Notes under the pieces: generated by a model
What the model was told of the DNA's origin: nothing
The model's input: only the letters and a program-made list of their open reading frames with translations
Database searches by the model: none
Position numbers and translations under genes: made by a program
Shown here: positions 26,392 through 35,228 of the stretch, one piece after another
Numbering within the stretch: the first letter of the stretch is position 1
Layout of the letters: every line of letters starts with the position of its first letter
Source of the DNA: Streptomyces sp. NBC_01142
Lineage (GTDB): Bacteria > Actinomycetota > Actinomycetes > Streptomycetales > Streptomycetaceae
DNA: 64,000 nucleotides
Direction: 5' to 3'
NCBI RefSeq assembly: GCF_026341125.1
Contig: NZ_JAPEOR010000001.1
Location: 3,795,123 to 3,859,122, forward strand

Positions 26392-27297
26392 TTACTCCGC
26401 CAGTAGATTCTTTTGGAAGATCGTGGAGCTGTGCCGGACTCCCATACCCACGCTCAGGTACAAGTTGAGTGCACCGGTTCCTGAGTGCGTCCCGAGGGTG
26501 CACGCCTGCCGTCCCTGCTGATGGAAGCTGCGGAACGTGGTGCGGAGCAGGAGACGGGCGATGCCCCGGTTGCGGTGATCTCGGCGGACCGCGACTTGCT
26601 CGATGTAGCCCTCGCCGGTGTCTGGGAGATCCAGTGAGAGCGCAACGCCGACCAGTTGGCCATCGGCGAACGCCAGCGCTGACATCGCGGGGGCGAAGGT
26701 GGGGCGTTCGACGGTGTGCCGGGCCCACTCCTGGTAGGTCTTGCGCCGCTGCTGCCATTCGTCGAAGGCATCCTCGACAACTTGGTGTGCGTCGTGCTTG
26801 TCGCCAGGGCCCAACGGCCGGACCGTGATGCCTGCGGGAGGCTCGGGCACGGTCGGTTCCTCCGGCATGAGGAACTCCAGCAGCCATTCGGTCACCACCG
26901 GCTCGTATCCGCGCGAGCGCAGCAGTGCGACAGCGTTTCTGTCGTTGTCCGGGACGGTCTGGACGATTCGCGTGCTCCCCGTCTGCCGGCCGCGGGCCTC
27001 GGCCCAGTCGAGGAGGGCACTACCCAGGCCGCGGCCGCGGTGCTCGGGGTGGACGTCCACCTCCGAGCGCCTGTTCACCCAGGCCCGAGCGGCCAGCTGC
27101 CCTGCCCGGTCGTGGATCAGTCGGGTATCCAACTCTGGGGCCAGACCTGGTCTGGCCAAGTCGGCGGCGATGCGGCCGAGATCGGTATGCACCTGCCCGT
27201 AGAGCTCCCGCTCGCAGGCCGTGACCAAGCGATGGATATCGCCGAGGTCGTCGGCAGTATTCGGGCGCGCTCGGTATCCAGGCGGCAACCCCAGCAT
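26392..27297 (-). CDS. Tandem GNAT acetyltransferase
   Basis: About 301 residues from ATG at 27297 (MLGLPPGYRARPNTADDLGD); an ATG at 27360 or a TTG near 27305 next to GGAGGAG are alternatives. Two GNAT domains: the first with VDVHPEHRGRGLGSALLDWA, the second with VAVRRDHRNRGIARLLLRTT and ACTLGTHSGTGALNLYLSVG. Each has the acetyl-CoA R/Q-x-x-G-x-G/A loop. The arrangement resembles mycothiol synthase-like proteins but lacks evidence for that role. It stands alone between plasmid-like genes. Confidence 0.78.
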   Translation of the reverse strand: MLGLPPGYRARPNTADDLGDIHRLVTACERELYGQVHTDLGRIAADLARPGLAPELDTRLIHDRAGQLAARAWVNRRSEVDVHPEHRGRGLGSALLDWAEARGRQTGSTRIVQTVPDNDRNAVALLRSRGYEPVVTEWLLEFLMPEEPTVPEPPAGITVRPLGPGDKHDAHQVVEDAFDEWQQRRKTYQEWARHTVERPTFAPAMSALAFADGQLVGVALSLDLPDTGEGYIEQVAVRRDHRNRGIARLLLRTTFRSFHQQGRQACTLGTHSGTGALNLYLSVGMGVRHSSTIFQKNLLAE

Positions 27298-27400
27298 GAG
27301 ATCTGACAACTGTGGACACTCCTCCCCGGGCGGCAGTACCGGAGGTCGATCCCGCCTCATAGCCCAGTGACCAGCGTAAGAAAGAGGTTCGACACGGTCA

Positions 27401-27849
27401 TCACGATCCCTCGGTCGAGGCGGCGGGGTTCACTTCCGTCAGATAGCGGTGCAGGGAGGTCTTGGGTATGCCGGTCTTGGTCGCGATCTCGCCGAGGCTG
27501 CTGCCTTGCTGCTTCAGCAGCCGCGCGTACTCGATCTCGCCGGCGGGGTGGGCGACGCGGGTCGGTCGATGCGGCGGCCGGCTGCTTCGGCGACGGCGCG
27601 TGCGTGGGCGGCGCGTTCTGCGGTGAAGGTGCGCTCCATCTCGGCGAACAGGGCCAGCAACAGGAAGGCGATGCGGCCCAAGCCCTCGTCGACGGTGTTG
27701 ATCGGCAGGGGGTCGGCCAGCGAACGGACCCCGATCCGCTTCTCGTTGAGCTCGTAGACGAGGTTGAGGACTTCGCGCAGGTTCCTTCCGAGCCTGTCGA
27801 GCGTGTAGACCACGATCGTGTCTCCGGGCCGGGCGTAGGCGGCGTTGTC
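27401..27849 (-). pseudogene. Serine recombinase (resolvase), N-terminus lost, fused to tniA remnant
   Basis: Begins inside the catalytic domain at [20 protein letters not shown], continues [20 protein letters not shown] and [20 protein letters not shown], then a one-base shift near 27560 leads into [20 protein letters not shown] and KTGIPKTSLHRYL (DNA-binding HTH). The catalytic-serine segment is absent because the sequence joins directly to the TniA remnant at VDNAA. Confidence 0.75.
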
Positions 27850-28667
27850 CACATACAGCTCGCGCGGCTTGCCGCTCATCGGCCACACCGCGTCCACCCC
27901 AGCCGCTCCAGCCACGGCCGCTTGTCGGTGGCCGCATGCGCCACGCACAGCCCCACCGAGGTCGCTGACGGCGCCTCCAGTGTCACCACCAGGCCCACCA
28001 CACACCGGCTGACCACGTCGATTGCCACCGTCAGATACGGCCGACCGATCGGCAGCCGGTGCTGCTCGTCGGCCACGATCACATCCACCGGCGTGTGGTC
28101 GACCTGAACCTGCTCCAACACCTCGGTGACCGCAGGCGGCACGCCGCACGCCGACCGCAGCCGGCGGGCCGCCTCGCGGCCCTCCCGTGCCCCTACCGGG
28201 GTCGCCGGGTCCAGCCGCGCGATCCGGTGCATCACCGTTCCGCGTGAGGGGACCCGCAGGCCGCGAGCCCGGCACTGGCGCGTGATCTCGCGGTAGACCG
28301 CCGCCACGGTTCGGCGCTGCCGCGTCAGGTACCGGGTGCGCAGAACCTCTCGAACGATCGCCTCGACCTCATCGGACAGCCGCCCACCACCGCGCCCACC
28401 GCTGGAGCGCCCCGGCAGCAGATCCGATACCCCCCTTCGCCCGCCTGCCCGCCACCGCCCGACCAGCACGTACACCTGGCGCCGGGAGACCTGAAGCATC
28501 GCGGCGGCATCATCCGCGTCCGTCATCCCCACCGGGTCCTTTTCGGCAAGCGGCCCTATCGCTTCGGCCTGCCGCACCGCGGCATCCCACAGCTCGTCTG
28601 GCGCGGTCAGCACCCCGCGCTCGGCCACCGGTGCATCGACCACCCGGAAGCCCCCCGTCACGCACAC
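27850..28667 (-). pseudogene. TniA/Mu-type transposase, C-terminus lost
   Basis: N-terminal HTH (DDAAAMLQVSRRQVYVLVGRW), then a second DNA-binding region and the start of the rve core: [41 protein letters not shown] frame shift near 27895 precedes [22 protein letters not shown], where the family normally continues with EF. The sequence switches there to resolvase. Upstream, ACGACTACGG-type words recur at about 28667 and 28770, possibly the transposon end repeats. Not functional. Confidence 0.75.
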
Positions 28668-28798
28668 GACTACGGCCAAGTCGACCGTAGAGCAGGGGAC
28701 TTCGGGCTGACCGGTGAGTTCGCACTTCGCTGCACGCGACGGCGAACCCCCAGCTCATCCGTGCACGTGACTACGGACATCCACAGGGAGGGGAACAC

Positions 28799-29640
28799 GT
28801 GAACGGCGACCTGGACGAGATCGCCCGCGCTGAGCTCGTTGAGCGCGAACCGTGCCCGCGCTGCGGGGCGGTGCCCGGATCGGCGTGCCGGGCCAACTCC
28901 GGCGTCGTCGCCGTCGTCTATCACACCGGCCGCTACGCGAAGATCCCTGGACTGAAGTCCGGACCCGCGATCCGCATCCCCGCCGCCCGCGGCCCCGGCC
29001 GGCCCCGAGCTCGACCCCCGCCTGCTCGCCGCACTGGAGCGCACCGGCGACCGAGTCGGCTACGCCCGGGTGTCCAGCAAGGGCCAGGACCTCGCTGGGC
29101 AGGTCCGAGCCCTCAAGGCGGCCGAGTGCGTGCGCATCTACGTCGAGAAGGTCGGCACCTGGGAGAAGATCCGGCCCGAGTACAACGCGGCCCTCGCCGA
29201 CCTCCGCCCGGCCGACACCCTCACCGTCGCCATGCTCGACCGCCTCGGCCGCAACATGGTCGAGCTGATCACCAGCGCGCAGGATCTCGCCGAGCGCGGG
29301 CACCGCCTGGAGATCCGCACCGGCCCCCTCGCGGGTACCTACGGGCAAGGTCGTCTTCGTCGTCTTCGCCGCGATGGCCGAGGTCGAGCGGGAGTTCATC
29401 CACGAACGGGCCCTCGTCGGCCTGGACACCGCCGCGGCGAACGGCAAGCACGGCGGCCGCCCGCCGGCCGTCGACGGCGACATGCTCGCCGTCGCCCTGC
29501 GGCGCCGCGACGCGCAGGAGTCGGTCACCGCCATCGCCGCGCACCTCGGCATCGGCCGGCCCGCCCTCTACCAGACCCTCGCCGCGTACGACGAAGCCAG
29601 CGCCGCCACGTCCGAAGCACGCCGGCCCGATGAGGAATGA
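28799..29640 (+). pseudogene. Serine recombinase with N-terminal zinc finger, two frameshifts
   Basis: Starts with GTG (VNGDLDEIARAELVEREPCP) and a Cys4/His-type finger CPRCGAVPGSACRANSG then YHTGRYAKIPG. One frame over (from about 29015) comes the resolvase core: DRVGYARVSSKGQDLAGQVR with the catalytic serine, LTVAMLDRLGRNMVELITSA. A further shift near 29345 leads into VVFVVFAAMAEVEREFIHER and the HTH tail ESVTAIAAHLGIGRPALYQT. With two lesions it is presumably dead. Confidence 0.75.
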
Positions 29641-29644
29641 GCCC

Positions 29645-30105
29645 ATGAGCGACCAGCCCGCCAGCACCTGCCCCGCCTGCGAGGACAAGACGTGAGCGTG
29701 GACCGGGCGGCAGCCTGGCTACGACCACATCCACCGGGTCACGCCTCTCCCCGACGACGCCAGGGACATCGACACCCAGTTCGTCATGCGCGGCTTCGCC
29801 GTGGGGTTCGCGCGGGCAGGCGGCGGCGGGGGCCGCAGACCGGGGTCTTCTTCGAGCACCTGGAGCCCGCGCTCGTCTTCGGCCGGGCCGGACGGATGTC
29901 CATCCACGACATCTCTGGTTACGGCGGCTACCAGGCAGCCCACGAGACCCGCTTCGACTTCGAAACGGAAGAGCCGGTCACCACGCTCTACGTCAGCGGC
30001 CGTGCACTGGAGCGTGAAGCCGGGGAGGACAAGCACTTCGCCCAGTGGGTGCGCGGCGTCCAGCTCGACTCCGCGTACTACGAGCCTCCAGCGTCATTCC
30101 GCTGA
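29645..30105 (+). pseudogene. Plasmid-type conserved hypothetical gene, broken
   Basis: ATG at 29645 reads MSDQPASTCPACEDKT then TGA; the same frame continues PGYDHIHRVTPLPDDARDID and QFVMRGFAVGFARAG. After a shift near 29840 it reads GVFFEHLEPALVFGRAGRMS, IHDISGYGGYQAAHETRFDF and ends ASFR at 30105. A stop and a shift interrupt one protein of about 150 residues. Function unknown. Confidence 0.5.
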
Positions 30106-30660
30106 CCGCACGCCACCCCGGCCGCGGGCTGCTCGATGCCACCCAGGACGACCTGGGGTGCGGCTGGGCTTGGGAGCACGTCCACCGGGTCACGCCCCGC
30201 GCGGTGCTGCACTGCATCTACTGCGAGCACCGGATGCACGCCAAGCGGTCCATCGCCGGTCTGCGGTACTTCGCCCACGACCTCGACGGTGCCGAGTGCT
30301 CCCTTGGCCTGGAGACCATGGAGCACCGACTTCTCAAGCTCCAGCTCGCCAGCGCGATCCGCGCGGCCGGCCACCAGGCCGAACTCGAAGTACCCGGCCC
30401 CGACGGACGATGGCGTGCCGATGTCCTGGCCACCACCGGCTCCGGCCGACGGATGGCGTGGCAGGCGCAGATGTCCTCCATCACCACCGTCGACGCGCGC
30501 CGCCGCACAGCCAACCTCGAAGCCGACGCCGTCACCGGTGCTGGGTCGTCGTGGAAGCCCACCGCCCGCGGATCGGCGGGCGACGACGCGCGCCCCCGGC
30601 CCCCCCGCCTGCGGTGTTCGTGAACTTTCCGGACATCACCATCATCAACGCGGCCGTGGA
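30093..30660 (+). pseudogene. CoiA-like competence/nuclease family protein, frameshifted
   Basis: Readable as RAVLHCIYCEHRMHAKRSIA, RYFAHDLDGAECSLGLETME and HRLLKLQLASAIRAAGHQAE, then VPGPDGRWRADVLATTGSGR and MAWQAQMSSITTVDARRRTA. The zinc-like CxxC, the E-H and the D/WQ-x-Q nuclease pattern agree with CoiA proteins common on Streptomyces plasmids. At about 30530 the frame shifts and the end (CWVVVEAHRPRIGG to FPDITIINAAVDG) is in another frame. No clean start was found. Confidence 0.6.
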
Positions 30661-30676
30661 TGGCTAGTCTTCCTGC

Positions 30677-30934
30677 ATGATCCTGGTCTCTTGGTACATC
30701 AACGGCTCTACTGGCCACCGCTTGGCGGCCGGCGTCGCGGAGGCCCGCAACGCCGTGTCCGTGGCCCTGGACACAGAGTCCGCAACAGCTGAGGTGGCCG
30801 CAGAAGACCCGCTCGAAGCTCTGGCCCTATTCCTGGCAAGCGATGCACGCACCCTCTTGGACGAATCCGGACTGGCTGCATTCCGGGCAGACGAACCCGG
30901 CCTGAACCTGCTCGTGAGCCTCGCCCGCCTGTAA
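30677..30934 (+). CDS. Hypothetical protein, 85 residues
   Basis: Starts MILVSWYINGSTGHRLAAGV and ends LLVSLARL; acidic, helical, no recognised domain. It follows the CoiA-like pseudogene by 16 bp and may belong to the same former operon. There is no strong ribosome binding site. Confidence 0.4.
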   Translation: MILVSWYINGSTGHRLAAGVAEARNAVSVALDTESATAEVAAEDPLEALALFLASDARTLLDESGLAAFRADEPGLNLLVSLARL

Positions 30935-31394
30935 CACAGGTGTCCTGCTGCGTCCGGGACGGCCGGCCCCTCGCACGGGGTCGGGGCCGATGCGCGCGGC
31001 CGGGCACCGGCCGTCGGCGGCGTCGTCCATGCGCCCCAGTGTCCTCGGGTCGCGCGGTCCTGGGATCATCTCCCCTTAACCGGAGCCAGGACCCGCCGCC
31101 GCCTTCCTCGCGCGCGAGCGCGCACGCGCAAGCCTTGGAGCCGATTGGGCGGGTCGCGGCCCGTGCGCGACAAGGCCGCCTTGTCGCACGGGTGTTCGCG
31201 CCATATGCCGCCGAGTAGCCACGCCACGGAGCTCTGAAAGTCACAGCCCAACCACGGCCGACCGGCCCGGCACCGGAACGGCGACAGCCCCGACGCCGGG
31301 CGCGGAGTCAGGGCTGCCACCCACACAAGTCCCGTCGTGGGGGCGTCAGGACAAGTGAACGAGTCGCAATTACCAACGTTTCGCGTGCCGAAAG
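30935..31394. other. Intergenic stretch without a supported gene
   Basis: No convincing frame. A GC-rich near-perfect hairpin lies at 31160-31192 (CCCGTGCG-CGACAAGG arm with CCTTGTCGCACGGG). The IS701 fragment begins at its right end. Confidence 0.4.
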
Positions 31395-32098
31395 GTCATG
31401 CGCCGGACCCTGGAGGAAGCCGGGGTGGGTTACGTCCTGGCCGTGCCGAAATCCCAGCACGTCCATGCGGTGGGCCGCATCGACTTCGCAATTGCCCAGG
31501 CCCCGGAGAAGGCGTGGGAGCGACTGTCATGCGGGGACGGCGCGAAAGGCCCTCGCCTGTACGACTGGGCCGCTGCCCTTCTGCCGGCCATCTGGGACTT
31601 CGACGGCGACCGCCCGACCCACCAGCGGTGGGTCCTGGCCCGCCGCAGCCTGTCCCGGCCCGACGAGATCGCCTACGCGCCCAACACCACGCCTGTCGAG
31701 AAACTGGTCCGTATCGTCGGCAGCCGCTGGGCGATCGAGGAAGCCTTCCAGGCTGCCAAGAACGAGTGCGGTCTCGACCAGTACGAGGTCCGCCGCTATC
31801 CGGGCTGGTACCGGCACACCACCCTGGCCATGCTCGCCCACGCGTTCCTGGCCGCCGTCACGGCCCAGAGTACCGAAAGGGGGGTGGCAGAAACGACGCC
31901 ACCAGCACCGTTCCACTCACCGTGGCAGAGATCCGGCGGCTCCTGGACACTCTGCTTCCCCAGCTCTCACCCCACAACGACCCAACCGCTCACGCCCTCA
32001 ACTGGTCTCACTGGCGAAGACGGCACCAAGCCACCGACCGCCGCTGCCACTATCGAAGAAAGACCAGCTCAGGCAACGATTTCTCACTGGAGTGCTAG
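31395..32098 (+). pseudogene. IS701-family transposase, 3' half
   Basis: Reads LEEAGVGYVLAVPKSQHVHA, RWVLARRSLSRPDEIAYAPN and IVGSRWAIEEAFQAAKNECG. Three residues seem deleted after EIAYA. At a G-run near 31883 the main frame departs and the conserved tail continues in the -1 frame: VPLTVAEIRRLLDTLLPQ, ALNWSHWRRRHQATDRRCHY, ending SLEC at 32098. The 5' half with the first catalytic Asp is missing. Confidence 0.8.
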
Positions 32099-32169
32099 CG
32101 CCCACAGTCCCGCACGAGGGTGCTCATGCTTCTCCAAGGGTTCGATGCGGTGGTCGGTGCGGAACTGGT

Positions 32170-33513
32170 TCAGTCTCTCCGCGGCTGAACTGTCACAGGG
32201 ATGCTGTCGGCGTGGACCACTGCTGAAGCGACTTCCTTGGTCCGATGGCCGGGCTTCGGGGTGAACTGCCACTGGGCGAGCAGCGTGGCAATGGCGATGA
32301 TGGCCTCTGTCCAGGCGAACTGGTCCCCGATGCACTTGCGGTTGCCGGCGCCGAAGGGCACGAACGCCTCACGCGGGATGGTGTCCCGGCGCTCGGGGAG
32401 CCAGCGGCCGGGATCGAAGGTGTCGGCGTTCACGTAGACCGTCGGATCGCGGTGGATGGCGTAGAGGCTGAAGCCGACCTCCGTGCCGGCGGGGAATTCG
32501 GTGTCGCCGAGCACTACCGGCTCGGTGGTGCGGCGCATCAGGAAGGGGACCCCGTGCAATCTGATGGCCTCGTCCAGCACGCGGCGGATCCCCTCCAGAC
32601 GGGGCACGTCCGCGATGGTGACGGGCCGGTCGCCGACGACCTCCCGGATCTCGGAGACCAGCTGCTTCTCCACCTCGGGGTGGTTCGCCACTTCATGAAA
32701 GGTCCAGGCGAGCGTGGCGGCGGTGGTCTCGACTCCTGCATACAGAATGGTGCTGAGTTCGTCGCGGACCTCGACGTCGGAGAGTGTCTTTCCGTTGTCC
32801 GCGTCCTGGGCAGCGAGCAGCATCGACAGCAGGTCGCCCCGCTCGGTGTCTCCCGAGCGTCGGGCGTTGGCCACCACTTCATCGATCACCACGCGCAGCG
32901 CCTTGCTCGCCGCATCGAAGTCGCGGTTGGCACGGATCGGCAGCCGGTCCAGGAGCTTGGGTGACCCTGCCCGTATCAGCAGGTTCTTCATCACGACGGG
33001 CAGGTTGACGCGAATGGCTTCGACTGCCGGCAGCCCGATGTCCGCCGAGAACAGGGTCGATGTAAGCGTGTCGATCGAGTATTTGGCCATCGCATGCTGG
33101 AGGTCGATCACCTGCCCGGGTTTCCAGGAGTCGGCCAGCTCACGGGCGTGGCGGTTCATGATCTCGGAGTAGGCCGCGATGCGGTCCTTGGAGAACATCG
33201 GCTGGATCAGCCGCCGGTGCGCGCGGTGCACCTCGCCGTTCGCGTTGGCCAGGCCGTTGCCGGCGAGCGGCCGCAGCCGGTCGAAGAAGCGCCCCTTCTC
33301 GAAGCTGCGTGCCTGCCTCACGGTCACCTCGTGGACCAGCTCGGCCGACGTGAGCACGTACGTGGGCATCGTCCCGAAATCGATACGGACCAGGTCACCG
33401 TGCTGCCGCAGCGACTTCACGAAGCCGAGGGGATCACGCCACAAGGCCAGAGCGTGACCCAGAAGCGGAACCGCTCCAGGAGCGTGTGGAACCGTCTGCA
33501 AACCAGCTGACAC
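32170..33513 (-). CDS. Cytochrome P450 (pentalenene-oxygenase-like class)
   Basis: 447 residues from GTG at 33513 (VSAGLQTVPHAPGAVPLLGH), which has AAAAGGG seven bases upstream. Landmarks: I-helix AGVETTAAT (about 259-267), K-helix ExxR as DEAIR (Glu315-Arg318), PERF-like FDPGRWLPER (366-375) and heme loop FGAGNRKCIG (387-396, Cys394). The N-terminal half resembles PtlI-type P450s of terpene pathways. It probably oxidises the terpene made by the synthase at 36.5 kb, in line with gene proximity; no ferredoxin gene is nearby, so electron donors must come from elsewhere. Divergent from the next P450 across 225 bp. Confidence 0.85.
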   Translation of the reverse strand: MSAGLQTVPHAPGAVPLLGHALALWRDPLGFVKSLRQHGDLVRIDFGTMPTYVLTSAELVHEVTVRQARSFEKGRFFDRLRPLAGNGLANANGEVHRAHRRLIQPMFSKDRIAAYSEIMNRHARELADSWKPGQVIDLQHAMAKYSIDTLTSTLFSADIGLPAVEAIRVNLPVVMKNLLIRAGSPKLLDRLPIRANRDFDAASKALRVVIDEVVANARRSGDTERGDLLSMLLAAQDADNGKTLSDVEVRDELSTILYAGVETTAATLAWTFHEVANHPEVEKQLVSEIREVVGDRPVTIADVPRLEGIRRVLDEAIRLHGVPFLMRRTTEPVVLGDTEFPAGTEVGFSLYAIHRDPTVYVNADTFDPGRWLPERRDTIPREAFVPFGAGNRKCIGDQFAWTEAIIAIATLLAQWQFTPKPGHRTKEVASAVVHADSIPVTVQPRRD

Positions 33514-33738
33514 CGGGAACCCTTTTCTCTCTAGGTCGTGCACCTGCCGAAAATGGGGAAGATCCCATCACCAGGTGGGCCCTCAGTGTGAGGCCTCAGA
33601 TCGTCAAATGATCTTATCCAGGACTGAGTTCGGCACAAGGCCGTCTGCTTGGGCGGTATGGACCACAGATATGCTGCGTGCGCTCCTCTACGCCATCTGT
33701 GCGCGACATCCCCCGCGCCGCTGCTTCCCGGAGGCCTT

Positions 33739-35130
33739 GTGACCACCCCGTACCCAGACTCGTCAGGCATCTCGGCCGCGGCGCTACCGCTTCCGGGGTG
33801 CCCGGCACACGCACTCGGTTCTGGGGTGCGACGGATGTACGGACCGGAAGCGGAGGAGCCGTACGCGTTCTACGCCAAGCTGCGTCAGGAGCACGGCTCG
33901 GTGGCGCCCGTGCTGCTTCCCGGTGACGTACCGGCCTGGCTGGTACTGGGACACCGGGAGAACCTGGAGGTCATGCGGTCGCCCTCCCTGTACTGCAACG
34001 ACTCCCGCATATGGAACATCCGGTTGCAGCCCGACTCCCCACTGCTGCCGATGACCGCATGGCAACCGATGCTGGCTTTCGCCGACGCCGCGGAGCACGC
34101 ACGACTGCGGGCGGCAGTGACAGAGGGCCTAGCACAGTTCAACCGGCACGGAATGCGGCGCTACGTCGTGCGCTACACGCACCGGCTGGTTGACAACTTC
34201 GCCAGCGCCGGCAGGGCCGACCTGGTGGCGGACTTCGCCGAGAAGCTGCCGATCCTCGTCATGGCCCGGCAGTTCGGCGTGCCCGAGCAGGACGCGCTGC
34301 CGCTGGGTGCAGCCGTGCGTGACATGGTCAAGGGCACCGAAACGGCGCTTCAGAGCAACCAGTTCGTCGTGGGTGTCATGCAGGAGCTCGTCAAGCGGAA
34401 GAAGGAGCGGCCCGGCGAGGACTTCGCCAGCTGGCTGCTGCGCCACGAGTCGGCTCTCACGGACGACGAGGTGATGGAGCACCTGCGGCATGCCATCGTC
34501 GCTGCGACCGAGAACACCACCAACCTGATCGCGAACACGCTGCGGATGGTGATGACCGACCGGCGCTTCCGCTCGAGCCTGTCCGGAGGTGCGATGACCC
34601 TGCCGGACGCTCTGGACCAGGTGATGTGGGATGCGCCGCCGCTCACCGTGGTGCCCACCCGATGGGCGACCGGCGACACACGGCTCGGCACCCAGGAGAT
34701 CAAGGCAGGCGACTTGGTGATGCTGGGCCTGGCGGCCGGCAACGTCGATCCCGAGATCCGGCCGGACCTGTCCAGGCCCGTGCACGGCAACCGCTCACAC
34801 CTTGCCTTCAGCAGCGGGCCGCACGAGTGCCCCGGCCAGGACATCGGGCGGGCCATCGCAGACACGGGCATCGACACGCTGCTCGCCCGACTGCCCGATG
34901 TCCAGCTCTCCGTGCTCGAGGACGAGTTGTACGTGACCGGTTCCCTGGTCTCCTCCCGCCTGAACAACCTGCCCACGCGCTTCACGCCCCAGCGGCCGAA
35001 GAAGGACAGTGCCGGCGGCCCGTCCTCGCCATCCTCCGCCCAGCCGCTGCCAGCTGCCGCGCATTCGGTCGCTCCCGCGCCCGCGCCGGTCGCGGTCCGC
35101 AAGCCGTGGTGGCGCAGGCTCTTTGGCTGA
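33739..35130 (+). CDS. Cytochrome P450 lacking ExxR (CYP157-like)
   Basis: 463 residues from GTG at 33739 with GGAGG five bases upstream. The heme loop is FSSGPHECPG (357-366, Cys364) and the I-helix reads AATENTTNLIAN (255-266). In the K-helix, where P450s have ExxR, the sequence is ALDQVMWDAPPL (291-302), that is QVMW. Loss of ExxR is known for the Streptomyces CYP157 family, to which it is assigned by this feature and overall look. A proline/alanine-rich tail of about 40 residues ends KPWWRRLFG, an amphipathic basic-aromatic end. It precedes a strong bidirectional terminator. Possible role in tailoring the terpene product; activity is uncertain. Confidence 0.82.
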   Translation: MTTPYPDSSGISAAALPLPGCPAHALGSGVRRMYGPEAEEPYAFYAKLRQEHGSVAPVLLPGDVPAWLVLGHRENLEVMRSPSLYCNDSRIWNIRLQPDSPLLPMTAWQPMLAFADAAEHARLRAAVTEGLAQFNRHGMRRYVVRYTHRLVDNFASAGRADLVADFAEKLPILVMARQFGVPEQDALPLGAAVRDMVKGTETALQSNQFVVGVMQELVKRKKERPGEDFASWLLRHESALTDDEVMEHLRHAIVAATENTTNLIANTLRMVMTDRRFRSSLSGGAMTLPDALDQVMWDAPPLTVVPTRWATGDTRLGTQEIKAGDLVMLGLAAGNVDPEIRPDLSRPVHGNRSHLAFSSGPHECPGQDIGRAIADTGIDTLLARLPDVQLSVLEDELYVTGSLVSSRLNNLPTRFTPQRPKKDSAGGPSSPSSAQPLPAAAHSVAPAPAPVAVRKPWWRRLFG

Positions 35131-35142
35131 CGCCAGAAACAG

Positions 35143-35178
35143 CCGTGGGGTCCGGATCACGTGATCCGGACCCCACGG
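35143..35178. terminator. Perfect 36-bp palindrome, bidirectional terminator
   Basis: Arms CCGTGGGGTCCGGATCAC (35143-35160) and its immediate complement (35161-35178) with no spacer. It stands 12 bp after the CYP157-like stop and 50 bp before the end of the convergent P450 remnant, so it can end both transcripts. Confidence 0.85.
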
Positions 35179-35228
35179 GGGGATGCGGAAACCGCCGCTC
35201 GCCCGGGCTATTCAGCGGCCCACGCCGC

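Noticed and set aside
31160..31192. GC-rich hairpin considered as a telomere palindrome
   Set aside because: A single imperfect hairpin in the interior; Streptomyces telomeres have several packed palindromes at the molecule end.
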